The notes under the pieces were generated by a model. It had not been told where the DNA came from. It searched no databases and worked only from the letters and a program-made list of their open reading frames with translations. 64,000 nt of DNA. It comes from Fodinicurvata sp. EGI_FJ10296 (GTDB lineage: Bacteria; Pseudomonadota; Alphaproteobacteria; DSM-16000; Inquilinaceae). This document shows positions 18,515 to 26,901 of the stretch, one piece after another (the first letter of the stretch is position 1; the number at the start of each line of letters is the position of its first letter). The stretch lies in assembly GCF_040712075.1 (NCBI RefSeq), contig NZ_JBFCVL010000005.1:434001-498000 (forward strand). The letters run 5' to 3'. The position numbers and the translations under genes were made by a program.

Positions 18515-19456
18515 CTATCCCTCGCAGGACGGCTCGGGAAGGCGCTCCAGTTCCGTCAGCGTGGCGTCGACGACGAAATCGCCATAGTCCAGTGCGAGCC
18601 GGTCGGCGACACCGTTCCCGAACAGCCGCATCGTCGTTTGGAACTCCGGCGACATGAGTTCCGCATCCGACGAGAAATGGGCCAGGACGATGCGCCAGGC
18701 TTCGGCTTCACGAAGGCTGTCATCGATTCTTTCATCGGTTTCGGATCCGGTTTCAGGTCCGGCTTGCAGCCCGGCGGCAGAAACCGTCGCGCTGATGTCG
18801 AAAGCGCTGCCCTTCTGTTCCCAATCCATCTCGGTGCCATCGAACACGGTGGCCGCATAGAACGGTTCGCCCGCTGCGGCGCGCTCGATCAGCTCGACCG
18901 TGTGCGCGACCGGAAAGATGATACCGGCCGGCAAGGTCTCGCTGCCCTCTGTCGGGGAACGGTACTCCACGGCAACTCGCCCCTCACCCCCGTCATTTCC
19001 GTCGCGCCGGGTAGCGGTTCCACGCAGGGTCTGGCTACCGGTCACATCGGAATCCTGTGCCAGCCGGAAGCTGAACGACGATCCGTCGAAAGCCTCCCAC
19101 GTGGCATAGGTGGACGCGATCTCGATCGCACCGCCCATTCGGTCATAGAGCACCATGTCGACGGTTTGCGCGATCGTCCAGCCTTCGCAATCATGCGACC
19201 ACTCAGCGGACATCGTGCCGGAAATGCTCTCCAACCCGCCGCGCGCGCCGGACTCGGCCAGCGAAAACTCGTATAAGGTCCGGTGAGAGGCCAGCCCTCC
19301 GGGGCCACCGACCCCGCTGTTCGGGGTGTCGGCGACCACATCGGCGATCGGCGCACCGGTCAGCAACAGCGCCGCCGCCAGCCCCACGCCGCCAAGCGGC
19401 CGCTTCCAGTCGATTGCCGGGTTCGGGCGCCCGCTCGCGTGAAATACGATTGTCAT
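18515..19456 (-). CDS. eipB: EipB-family (DUF1849) periplasmic envelope protein
   Basis: A 313-residue exported protein with an N-terminal signal/anchor (VGLAAALLLTGAPIADVVA). The mature part begins LASHRTLYEFSLAESG and includes ISGTMSAEWSHDCEGWTIAQ, the hallmark of EipB, a beta-spiral protein needed for envelope integrity in Brucella. The Cys in HDCEGW and the Cys three residues from the C-terminus (PSCEG) match the disulfide known in that family. It converges on dinB with a 29-bp gap and diverges from the dehydrogenase gene. Confidence 0.88.
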   Translation of the reverse strand: MTIVFHASGRPNPAIDWKRPLGGVGLAAALLLTGAPIADVVADTPNSGVGGPGGLASHRTLYEFSLAESGARGGLESISGTMSAEWSHDCEGWTIAQTVDMVLYDRMGGAIEIASTYATWEAFDGSSFSFRLAQDSDVTGSQTLRGTATRRDGNDGGEGRVAVEYRSPTEGSETLPAGIIFPVAHTVELIERAAAGEPFYAATVFDGTEMDWEQKGSAFDISATVSAAGLQAGPETGSETDERIDDSLREAEAWRIVLAHFSSDAELMSPEFQTTMRLFGNGVADRLALDYGDFVVDATLTELERLPEPSCEG

Positions 19457-19546
19457 GATCCCCTCGCTTCAAAGGCCGTGCAGGACATACGCTTGGCGGT
19501 TAGACTCATCCAGACGTCAACACAATCATCGAATAACGGCACCAAC

Positions 19547-20551
19547 ATGGAAAGCGACGCCGAAATGACGGAAAATGCAGCCGAAAGCCGGCCCCGGCCG
19601 CGGGTTCTGGTAACGCGCAGGTTACCCGCGGATGTGGAGGCCCGGCTGCGGACCGAGTTCTCGCCCCTGCTATACGAAGATGGCGGCCCGATCGGCCTCG
19701 ACAAGATCGCCGCCGAAGCGGAAAAGGCAGACGCGCTGTTGATCACCGGCAGCGAGAAGATGACCGGGGACGCCTTTGCCGCGCTGCCGAAATCGATCAG
19801 GATCGTTGCGACGCTGTCCGTCGGCACCGACCATATCGATCTGGACGCGGCTCGCAAGCTCGGCTTCGTCGTTACCAACACCCCCGACGTCCTGACCGAC
19901 GCGACCGCGGATATCACGCTGCTGGTCATGCTGGGCGCCGCAAGGCGGGCCTATGAGGGGCAGAAGATCCTGCGCGAAGGGCGTTGGACGGGCTGGGCGC
20001 CGACCCAGTTTCTGGGCACCGATCTGAGGGGCAAGCGCCTGGGCGTTCTGGGCATGGGACGGATCGGCCAGGCGGTCGCCGCCCGTGCCCGCGCATTCGG
20101 CATGAAGATCCACTATCACAACCGCCGCCCGGTCGCCGAGGCCGAAGCCCTGGCAGCCACCTATCACGACACCGTTGAATCGCTGCTGCGCGTATCGGAT
20201 GTCCTGTCGCTCAACTGCCCCGGCACTCCGGAGACCCATCACCTGATCAACGATCGGACCATCGACATGATGCCGCCGAACGCCATTCTGGTGAACACGG
20301 CGCGCGGCAGCGTCGTCGATGACGAAGCACTGATCCGGGCCCTGAAATCGGGTCGGCTGCAGTCGGCCGGGCTGGACGTTTTCGAGGGCGAGCCCAAGGT
20401 CAATCCCGGCTACTTCGACATCGATAACTGCTACATCCTGCCACACATGGGCAGCGCGACGGTCGAGACACGCAACGCCATGGGCTTCTGCTGCCTCGAC
20501 AACATCGCGGCCTATTTCAGCGGACAGGAACCGCCGGCCCGGGTCGCCTGA
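19547..20551 (+). CDS. D-2-hydroxyacid dehydrogenase (glyoxylate/hydroxypyruvate reductase type)
   Basis: A 334-residue NAD(P)-dependent dehydrogenase. The Rossmann motif GVLGMGRIGQAVAARARAFG is followed by catalytic residues in the expected order: Arg (NTARGSVVDDEAL), Glu (GLDVFEGEPKVNPGYF) and His (LPHMGSAT). GTDHIDLDAARKLGF and TPDVLTDATAD are typical of GyaR-like glyoxylate reductases. The start MESDAEM at 19547 is chosen by length; ATG 19565 is possible. It converges on aspS with 25 bp between stops. Confidence 0.88.
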   Translation: MESDAEMTENAAESRPRPRVLVTRRLPADVEARLRTEFSPLLYEDGGPIGLDKIAAEAEKADALLITGSEKMTGDAFAALPKSIRIVATLSVGTDHIDLDAARKLGFVVTNTPDVLTDATADITLLVMLGAARRAYEGQKILREGRWTGWAPTQFLGTDLRGKRLGVLGMGRIGQAVAARARAFGMKIHYHNRRPVAEAEALAATYHDTVESLLRVSDVLSLNCPGTPETHHLINDRTIDMMPPNAILVNTARGSVVDDEALIRALKSGRLQSAGLDVFEGEPKVNPGYFDIDNCYILPHMGSATVETRNAMGFCCLDNIAAYFSGQEPPARVA

Positions 20552-20576
20552 CGAGTCACGACAGGTCGGCGCAGGC

Positions 20577-22412
20577 TCAGCCCTCCGCCGGCTTCTTCGC
20601 GGTGGTCGGCGGGGGCGCCGGCCGGATATGCAGTTCGCGCAGCCGCGCGTCGTCCACCGCGTTGGGGGCGCCCATCATCAGATCCTCCGCACGCTGGTTG
20701 AGCGGGAAGGCAATGACCTCGCGGATATTCGGCACATCGGCCAGCAGCATGACAATGCGGTCAATACCCGGCGCCGAGCCACCATGGGGCGGAGCGCCGA
20801 ATTTCATCGCCGACAGCATGCCGCCGAACCGCTCTTCGAGCACCTCGGCCGGGTATCCGGCAATATCGAAGGCCTTGTACATGATGTCGGCGCGGTGGTT
20901 CCGGATCGCACCGGACGACAGTTCCACGCCGTTGCAGACGATGTCGTACTGGAAGGCCTTGATCGTCAGCGGATCCTGGTTTTCCAGCGCCTCCAGCCCG
21001 CCCTGCGGCATCGAGAACGGGTTGTGGCTGAAATCGACCCGGCCGGTATCCTCGTTCAGCTCGAACATCGGGAAGTCGACGATCCAGCAGAAATCGAAAC
21101 GGTTGTGGTCGATCAGCTCCATTTCCTCGCCGATGCGGGTCCGGGCCAGCCCGGCCATCCGCGCAGCCTGCGTCGGCTGATCGCAAACGAAGAACACCGC
21201 ATCGCCGTCCTCAAGCCCGGCGATCTCGCGCAGCGCCGCCTGGGCGGCCTCGGGCACGAATTTTGCGATCGGTCCCTTGCCTTGCCCGTCGGCGAACAGG
21301 ATATAGCCGAGCCCAGGCGCGCCCTGATCCTGCGCCCACGCATTCAGCTTGTCGAAGAACGACCGCGGCCGGTCGCCGACTGCCGGCGCCCGGATGGCCC
21401 GCACGACGCCGCCCTTTTCGATGGTCGAGCGGAACGCCTTGAAGGCGACGTCCTCGCGCTGGAAAATCTCCGTAACATCGGTAATCACCAGCGGGTTGCG
21501 CAGATCCGGCTTGTCGGAGCCGTATTTCAGCATCGCCTCGTCATAGGGAATACGGGGGAACGGGGGCGGCGTCACCGGACGACGGCTGCCGGTGAAACCG
21601 GCGAACTCCTCGAACACACCGTGCAGGACGGGCTCGATCGCCGCGAACACATCGTCCTGGGTCACGAAGCTCATCTCGAAATCGAGCTGATAGAACTCAC
21701 CCGGCGACCGGTCGGCGCGGCTGTCCTCGTCGCGGAAACATGGCGCGATCTGGAAATATTTGTCGAACCCGGCCATCATCAACAGCTGCTTGAACTGCTG
21801 CGGCGCCTGGGGCAGCGCGTAGAATTTGCCGGGATGCAGCCTGGACGGGACCAGAAAGTCGCGCGCGCCTTCCGGGCTCGATGCCGTCAGGATGGGGGTC
21901 TGGAACTCGTTGAAGCCCTGCTCGATCATGCGCCGGCGAATCGACGAAATGATCTCGCTGCGCAGCCAGATATTACGCTGCATCTTGATCCGGCGGAGGT
22001 CCAGATAGCGGTGGCGAAGGCGGATTTCCTCGCCCGCATCCGCATCGCTGTTGACCTGCAGCGGCACCTGGTCCGCCGCCGACTGCAGCACCACGTCACG
22101 GATCCGCAACTCGACCCGGCCGGTGGGGTTGTTCTCGTTGATGGTATCCTCGGTCCGGCGCACGACCTCGCCCGTCACCGTCACGACGCTTTCCAGACGA
22201 TAGCTTTCGGCCATTTCCATCAGGGCCGCATCGCTGCCCGTCTTGTCGCCCATATCGATCACGCATTGCGTGATGCCGAAATGATCGCGCAGATCAACGA
22301 AGAGCAACCCGCCATGGTCGCGCTTGCGGTGGATCCAGCCGGAAAGGCGCACGGTTTCTCCGGCGTCGGTATCGCGGAGGTCGCCACAAGTATGGGTGCG
22401 GAACGGATGCAT
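20577..22412 (-). CDS. aspS: Aspartyl-tRNA synthetase
   Basis: A 611-residue class IIb synthetase charging tRNA-Asp. The N-terminal OB anticodon-binding fold ([20 protein letters not shown]), motif 2 ([19 protein letters not shown]), the bacterial-type GAD insertion (residues about 300-420) and motif 3 ([16 protein letters not shown]) are all visible. The start [10 protein letters not shown] at 22412 is the usual family start. Whether it also mischarges tRNA-Asn (the non-discriminating type common where AsnRS is absent) cannot be decided from this window. Confidence 0.96.
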   Translation of the reverse strand: MHPFRTHTCGDLRDTDAGETVRLSGWIHRKRDHGGLLFVDLRDHFGITQCVIDMGDKTGSDAALMEMAESYRLESVVTVTGEVVRRTEDTINENNPTGRVELRIRDVVLQSAADQVPLQVNSDADAGEEIRLRHRYLDLRRIKMQRNIWLRSEIISSIRRRMIEQGFNEFQTPILTASSPEGARDFLVPSRLHPGKFYALPQAPQQFKQLLMMAGFDKYFQIAPCFRDEDSRADRSPGEFYQLDFEMSFVTQDDVFAAIEPVLHGVFEEFAGFTGSRRPVTPPPFPRIPYDEAMLKYGSDKPDLRNPLVITDVTEIFQREDVAFKAFRSTIEKGGVVRAIRAPAVGDRPRSFFDKLNAWAQDQGAPGLGYILFADGQGKGPIAKFVPEAAQAALREIAGLEDGDAVFFVCDQPTQAARMAGLARTRIGEEMELIDHNRFDFCWIVDFPMFELNEDTGRVDFSHNPFSMPQGGLEALENQDPLTIKAFQYDIVCNGVELSSGAIRNHRADIMYKAFDIAGYPAEVLEERFGGMLSAMKFGAPPHGGSAPGIDRIVMLLADVPNIREVIAFPLNQRAEDLMMGAPNAVDDARLRELHIRPAPPPTTAKKPAEG

Positions 22413-22523
22413 CACTATGAACTGCTTTCGTGACAATAGGGACGGGCTGAAATAGGCGAACGAATCCGCCGTCGCAAGACGGGCCGAAACGCCCGCGAAA
22501 ACCACACCGAACGGGCCTCAATG

Positions 22524-23321
22524 TCAAGCATCGCCAGCGCCATGCGGCCCCGAGCCACGCGCATTGTCCGAATGCCCCGCCCCGGAATACCCCAGCGCCC
22601 CGGAGATCGCCGACGCCGTGGCCAGAACATCGCCGCTGAACGCCCGCAGCCGGGTAACGGTGAGCCGTTGCCGGGGACCGGAGATGCCGACGCCCGCCAC
22701 CGCCTGTCCGGTGGCGTCGAAGATCGGCGCGGCCAGCCCGCACACGCTCTCGCGCCATTCACCGCGATTGATCGCATAGCCCTGGCGGCGAATCCGGTCC
22801 AGCTCCGCCGCGAAGGCCGTGGGGTCGGTAATGCTGTGCGGCGTGTGGGCGTACAGATAGCGGGAAATCTGCTCCGCCCCCATCGGCGCCTGAAAGGCAA
22901 GCAGCGCCTTGCCGGTGGCGACGCACGATGCCGGCGCGCGCCCGCCGACGCGGGAATAGGCCCGCACCGGCTGCGGGCTGTCAATCTTCTGGACATAGAC
23001 GACGTCGGTATCGTCGAGGACGGACAGGTGGACTGTCTCCTCTGATTTCTCCGCCAGGGCTTGAATGAAGGGACCGGCGACACTCGCGACGTCGATCCGG
23101 CCAATCACCGCGTTCCCCAGCTCGAATACCTTCAAGCTGCAGTCATATCGACCGTCCGGGCATTGGCGGGCGTATCCGGCCGCGACCAGCGTCTGCAGCG
23201 TGCGATGCGCGTTGCTGCGGGTCAGGCCGGTGGCCTGTGCCAGATCGCTGACTCCCCGCGGCGACGGGCCGCGGGCCAGAACTTCCAGCAAAGTCAGCCC
23301 CTTGATCAATGTCTTGTCCAT
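22524..23321 (-). CDS. IclR-family transcriptional regulator
   Basis: A 265-residue regulator. The N-terminal winged helix includes SDLAQATGLTRSNAHRTLQTLV. The C-terminal effector domain shows the IclR pattern GRAPASCVATGKALLAF and CGLAAPIFDATGQAVAGVGIS. It is transcribed divergently from a five-gene acyl-CoA catabolic operon, 126 bp away, with a perfect palindrome between them, so it is probably their local regulator. GAGGGTGA lies 7 bases before the ATG. The inducer is unknown but likely a pathway acid or CoA ester. Confidence 0.93.
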   Translation of the reverse strand: MDKTLIKGLTLLEVLARGPSPRGVSDLAQATGLTRSNAHRTLQTLVAAGYARQCPDGRYDCSLKVFELGNAVIGRIDVASVAGPFIQALAEKSEETVHLSVLDDTDVVYVQKIDSPQPVRAYSRVGGRAPASCVATGKALLAFQAPMGAEQISRYLYAHTPHSITDPTAFAAELDRIRRQGYAINRGEWRESVCGLAAPIFDATGQAVAGVGISGPRQRLTVTRLRAFSGDVLATASAISGALGYSGAGHSDNARGSGPHGAGDA

Positions 23322-23382
23322 GACGGGTCACCCTCGGGTCTCGACCGTTCTTGACACATGAACGCGCATATGCCCAAAATAT

Positions 23383-23395
23383 AGGACATTGTCCT
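23383..23395. promoter_or_regulatory. Perfect palindrome, candidate IclR operator
   Basis: AGGACA-T-TGTCCT, a 13-bp perfect palindrome flanked by AT-rich arms, in the divergent promoter between the iclR-type gene and the CoA operon. It lies 53 bp upstream of the GTG start of the first operon gene. IclR-family proteins usually bind short palindromes in exactly this position. Confidence 0.6.
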
Positions 23396-23447
23396 GAATA
23401 TTAGAACACCTGAAAAACCGGACCAACGCAAGTCAGGAAACAGCCCC

Positions 23448-24599
23448 GTGACGTCACCCCTCCACGGAATCCGCGTGATCGAATTCTGCAATGTTGCCGC
23501 CGGCCCATTCTGCGGCATGTTGCTGGCCGACATGGGCGCGGACGTGATCAAGGTCGAAAACCCGAAGGGCGGCGACAGCCTTCGCAGCTGGCCGCCGCTG
23601 AACGAGGGCTTCAGCGAGAATTTTGCCTCTCTGAACCGCAACAAGCGTTCGGTCGCCCTGAACCTGAAAGACCCTGAGGATTGCGAGCGGACACTGGCCC
23701 TGATGCGCGACGCCCATGTGGTGATTGAAAACAATCGCCCCGGTGTGATGGATCGTCTGGGGCTGGGCTTCGAGGCAGTCCACAAGGACAACCCGTCGCT
23801 GATCTATTGCTCGATCTCGGCCTATGGCCAATCGGGACCGCGCGCGCAGGAAGGCGGCTTCGACCTGACGGTCCAGGCCATGGCCGGCATCATGAGCGTG
23901 ACCGGCGAAGCCGATGGCGGTCCGGTCAAATGCGGGGTGCCGGTCGCTGATTTCTCGTCGGGGCTCTATGCGGCGTTCTCGATCTGCGCGGCCCTGCGCG
24001 GTGTGGCCGCGGGCGGTCCGGGAACGCATATCGACGTGTCGATGCTGGGCGCGACGCTGGGGATCGCGGCGCTGCAGACCTCGGAATATTTCGGCAGCGG
24101 CAAGGATCCCGGCCGCATGGGCTCTGCTCATCCCCGCAATGCCCCCTATCAGGCGTTCCAGGCGCGGGATACATATTTCGGCATGGCGGCCGGCAACGAC
24201 GCCTTGTGGCACAGCGTCTGCGCCACGGTGGAGCGGCCCGATCTGGCGAGCGATCCCCGGTTCACCGACACATCGGCCCGCGCCGCCCACCAGATTGTAC
24301 TGCGGGAGATCCTTGAGGAAATCTTCGCCACGGCGGATGCCGCCGACTGGCTCGAACGATTCCGCGCGGCGGGCGTCCCCTGCGCACCCATCAACGCATA
24401 CTCACAAGTGCTGGACGATCCGCAGGTCGCGCATATGGGCTGGGTTCAGCCGATCGACCTGCCCAATGGTCAACGGACCCGGACTTTCGGCCCGCCGGTG
24501 GCGTTCTCCGATCAGCAGACCGCGATTCGGCGCGGGCCGCCGGCGCTGGGTGAGCATACCGAAGAAGTGCTGGGTGCCTTGCCACGGGGCAAAACCTGA
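23448..24599 (+). CDS. Family III CoA-transferase (CaiB/BaiF type)
   Basis: A 383-residue CoA-transferase of the interlocked-ring family, moving CoA between carboxylic acids. It begins LHGIRVIEFCNVAAGPFCGMLLADMGADVIKVE and has the NLNRNKRSV-like segment (SLNRNKRSVALNL). The catalytic Asp region is FDLTVQAMAGIMSVTGE, followed by GPVKCGVPVADFSSGLYAA. The start is GTG at 23448 with AGGAAA 8 bases upstream. It is the first gene of the operon, and its stop overlaps the next start (TGATG). The substrate is not predictable from sequence alone. Confidence 0.9.
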   Translation: MTSPLHGIRVIEFCNVAAGPFCGMLLADMGADVIKVENPKGGDSLRSWPPLNEGFSENFASLNRNKRSVALNLKDPEDCERTLALMRDAHVVIENNRPGVMDRLGLGFEAVHKDNPSLIYCSISAYGQSGPRAQEGGFDLTVQAMAGIMSVTGEADGGPVKCGVPVADFSSGLYAAFSICAALRGVAAGGPGTHIDVSMLGATLGIAALQTSEYFGSGKDPGRMGSAHPRNAPYQAFQARDTYFGMAAGNDALWHSVCATVERPDLASDPRFTDTSARAAHQIVLREILEEIFATADAADWLERFRAAGVPCAPINAYSQVLDDPQVAHMGWVQPIDLPNGQRTRTFGPPVAFSDQQTAIRRGPPALGEHTEEVLGALPRGKT

Positions 24600-25324
24600 T
24601 GACCGCCGGTCTCAGCATCGACCGCCGCGACGACGTCTGCACGGTCACGCTCGACCGGCCCGAGAAGCGGAACGCCCTTGGCGCCGACGTCGTCGAAGCC
24701 CTGATCCGGACGGTTACCGAAGCATACGGCGACAGCACCCGCTTGCTGGTGCTGCAGGGCACGGGCCGGAACTTCAGCGCCGGCTTTGATTTTGGCGGCA
24801 TCGACCAATCGAGTGATGGCGAATTGCTGTTGCGATTCGTGCGCATCGAGGTGCTGCTGCAAATGATCGACCGGGCCCCGTTCCTGACCCTCGGCCTTGC
24901 CCATGGCCGCACGTTCGGCGCCGGGGCCGACCTGTTCGCCGCCTGCAAGTGGCGCATCGCAGCCGAGGGTGCAGAGTTCCGGATGCCGGGCCTGAAATTC
25001 GGCATCGTGCTCGGAACGCGGCGATTTGCGAAATTGGTCGGCCGCGACATGGCACGGGGTATACTGGAGACGGCACGCCCATTCGACGCGGCCGAGGCGC
25101 GCAAGATCGGCTTCGCGACCCGGATCGCCGATCAGCCTGCATGGCCCGAAATCATTGCTGAGGCCGCCGATGCCGCGCGCAGCCTTCCCGATACCAGCCG
25201 GTCGCAGCTTTACGAGGCGCTTGGCGACGACGGATCCGACGGCGATCTCGCCCGGCTCGTCCGGTCGGCCGCGGAACCGGGTTTGGTGGACCGCATTCGC
25301 CAGCACCTCGCCGCGCCGCGATAA
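24599..25324 (+). CDS. Enoyl-CoA hydratase/isomerase family protein
   Basis: A 241-residue crotonase-fold enzyme. Recognisable parts are the LDRPEKRNAL entry strand, the first oxyanion-hole segment (GTGRNFSAGFDFGGI) and the second (LAHGRTFGAGADLFAACKWRIA). It is short for the family, and the region usually carrying the two catalytic glutamates is MPGLKFGIVLGTRRFAKLVG, where an active-site Glu pair is not obvious. It may therefore be a hydrolase or isomerase rather than a hydratase. It overlaps the previous gene by one base. Confidence 0.85.
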   Translation: MTAGLSIDRRDDVCTVTLDRPEKRNALGADVVEALIRTVTEAYGDSTRLLVLQGTGRNFSAGFDFGGIDQSSDGELLLRFVRIEVLLQMIDRAPFLTLGLAHGRTFGAGADLFAACKWRIAAEGAEFRMPGLKFGIVLGTRRFAKLVGRDMARGILETARPFDAAEARKIGFATRIADQPAWPEIIAEAADAARSLPDTSRSQLYEALGDDGSDGDLARLVRSAAEPGLVDRIRQHLAAPR

Positions 25325-25339
25325 CGCAGGAGACCGCTC

Positions 25340-26158
25340 ATGGCCCTCAGATTCATCGACAAGAACAAGCAGGTCTCGCTGGCCGAGCTGGCGGCCAGGG
25401 TGCCGGACGGCGCCTCGGTGGCGCTGGGCGGCAGCTTTCTGCACCGGGGGCCGTTCGCCTTCGTGCGCGAGTTGATCCGCCAGGGCCGCCGCGACCTGGA
25501 GATCATCAAGCAATCGCCAGGCTATGATCTGGATATTCTGTGCCGGGCCGGTGCCGCCCGCAAGGCACGGGCCGGCATCGTGGCGATGGAGGGCAATTTC
25601 GGTCTGGCGCGGGGCTATCGCAAAGCCGTGGAAAGCGGTGCGCTGGAACTGGAGGAACACGCCTGCGCCAGTCTGACGGCGGGGCTGCGGGCCGCTGCCT
25701 TCGGCGTTCCGTTTCAGCCCTGCGGCGGCCTGCACGGCAGCGACATTCCCGAACTGAACGGGTGGAAGGCGCTGGCCGACCCCTATGGCTCCAACAGCGA
25801 TGTCTGGGTCATCCCGGCTATCGCACCGGATTTCGCGGTCATCCACGCGACCGAGGTCGACACCGAGGGCAATGTCCGCGTCGCCGGCACCAGCCATTGG
25901 GACCGGATCATGACCCGTGCCGCCAAAAGCGTGCTGGTCGTGGCCGAACGCGAGGTCGACACGCGCGAATTCAAAGCCCGGCCGGAATGGACTCTCGTGC
26001 CGTATTTCATGGTCGAAGCCGTAACCGTCGTGCCGAACGGCGCCTGGCCCGGATCGGCCTGGCCGGACTATGGAATCGATTATCCGGCGGTCGAGGCCTA
26101 TGTCGCCGACAAGGATCTCTCCCGCCATCTCGATGCCGCACCGGAAAGCAGGGCTTGA
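25340..26158 (+). CDS. CoA-transferase-like enzyme, alpha subunit (GctA/IpdA family)
   Basis: A 272-residue class I CoA-transferase alpha subunit. It shows the start VSLAELAARVPDGASVALGG, the ELEEHACASLTAGLRAAAFG helix with a Glu cluster at residues 103-106, and VDTEGNVRVAGTSHWDRIM, then the KSVLVVAEREVDT strand. It is followed by its beta subunit after 3 bp. Annotation as glutaconate CoA-transferase is common for this family, but the beta partner lacks the catalytic Glu, which points to an IpdAB-like hydrolase instead (see findings). Confidence 0.85.
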   Translation: MALRFIDKNKQVSLAELAARVPDGASVALGGSFLHRGPFAFVRELIRQGRRDLEIIKQSPGYDLDILCRAGAARKARAGIVAMEGNFGLARGYRKAVESGALELEEHACASLTAGLRAAAFGVPFQPCGGLHGSDIPELNGWKALADPYGSNSDVWVIPAIAPDFAVIHATEVDTEGNVRVAGTSHWDRIMTRAAKSVLVVAEREVDTREFKARPEWTLVPYFMVEAVTVVPNGAWPGSAWPDYGIDYPAVEAYVADKDLSRHLDAAPESRA

Positions 26159-26161
26159 TCG

Positions 26162-26896
26162 ATGACTGATACCTGGACGGGCTTTTCCTATATCGTCACC
26201 AATCTCGCCCGCTTCATTCGGCCCGGCGAAGTCACCTTCAGCGGCGTCAACTCGACGCTGCCGATGCTGGCCTGCCTGATGGCCAAGCGCGCCTATGACT
26301 GGGATTTCATCTATATCAACGTCGCCGGCGGCGTCGATCCGGAGCCCTCGGCAATTCCGCTGTCGAGTTCCGATCCGCTCCTGGCCGAACAGTCGGCGTC
26401 GATTTTCTCGAATGAGGATTTCTACGACCTGTGCACGCGCGGGCAGATGGATCTGGCCTATCTGGGCGCTGCCCAGATCGACGGTGAGGGGTCGGCGAAC
26501 AACTCGGTCATCGGCGACTGGCATGCGCCCAAGGTGCGGCTGCCCGGCGGTGGCGGCGGGGCCGTCATGCTGCCGACGGCCAATCGCGCCTGCACCTGGC
26601 GAACCGAGCACTCGCCCCGCACGCTGGTCGAAAGGCTGGATTTCGTGACCTCGTGGGGCGGATTCCACGGCGTCGCCACGCCGATCGCCGTCTTCGTCAA
26701 GCGCGACGGTCGACTGGCGCTGGAGTCCTGGCATCCGGAAGCCAGCCTGGACGAAGTGCGCGACCGGACCGGTTTTGCGTTCGACGCAACCTCCGCCAGA
26801 CCCACGCCGTTGCCGACCGATCGCGAGCGCGCGGCGCTGGCCGCACTGGACCCGGAACAGCGCTTCGAACGCGATGCGGCGATCGAATTGCGGTGA
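26162..26896 (+). CDS. CoA-transferase-like enzyme, beta subunit, catalytic Glu replaced
   Basis: A 244-residue beta subunit of the GctB/IpdB family: LGAAQIDGEGSANNSVIGDW, PGGGGGAVMLPTANR and the C-terminal LPTDRERAALAALDPEQRF are family landmarks. The position of the nucleophilic Glu (E54 in VESG of Acidaminococcus GctB) aligns without gaps to V54 in NVAGGVDP here, counting from the ATG at 26162. Classical CoA transfer through a glutamyl-CoA intermediate would then be impossible. IpdB of steroid-degrading bacteria also lacks this Glu, and IpdAB is a ring-opening hydrolase. The comparison sequences are recalled, not searched. Confidence 0.85.
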   Translation: MTDTWTGFSYIVTNLARFIRPGEVTFSGVNSTLPMLACLMAKRAYDWDFIYINVAGGVDPEPSAIPLSSSDPLLAEQSASIFSNEDFYDLCTRGQMDLAYLGAAQIDGEGSANNSVIGDWHAPKVRLPGGGGGAVMLPTANRACTWRTEHSPRTLVERLDFVTSWGGFHGVATPIAVFVKRDGRLALESWHPEASLDEVRDRTGFAFDATSARPTPLPTDRERAALAALDPEQRFERDAAIELR

Positions 26897-26901
26897 CCTT
26901 C

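Noticed and set aside
24512-26734. A 740-codon open frame on the minus strand across the CoA operon
   Set aside because: It mirrors three recognisable plus-strand genes in high-GC DNA; the antisense protein has Arg/Gly/His-rich composition and no family resemblance. The same applies to the long antisense frames at 10314-12128, 27406-29715 and 33872-36622.
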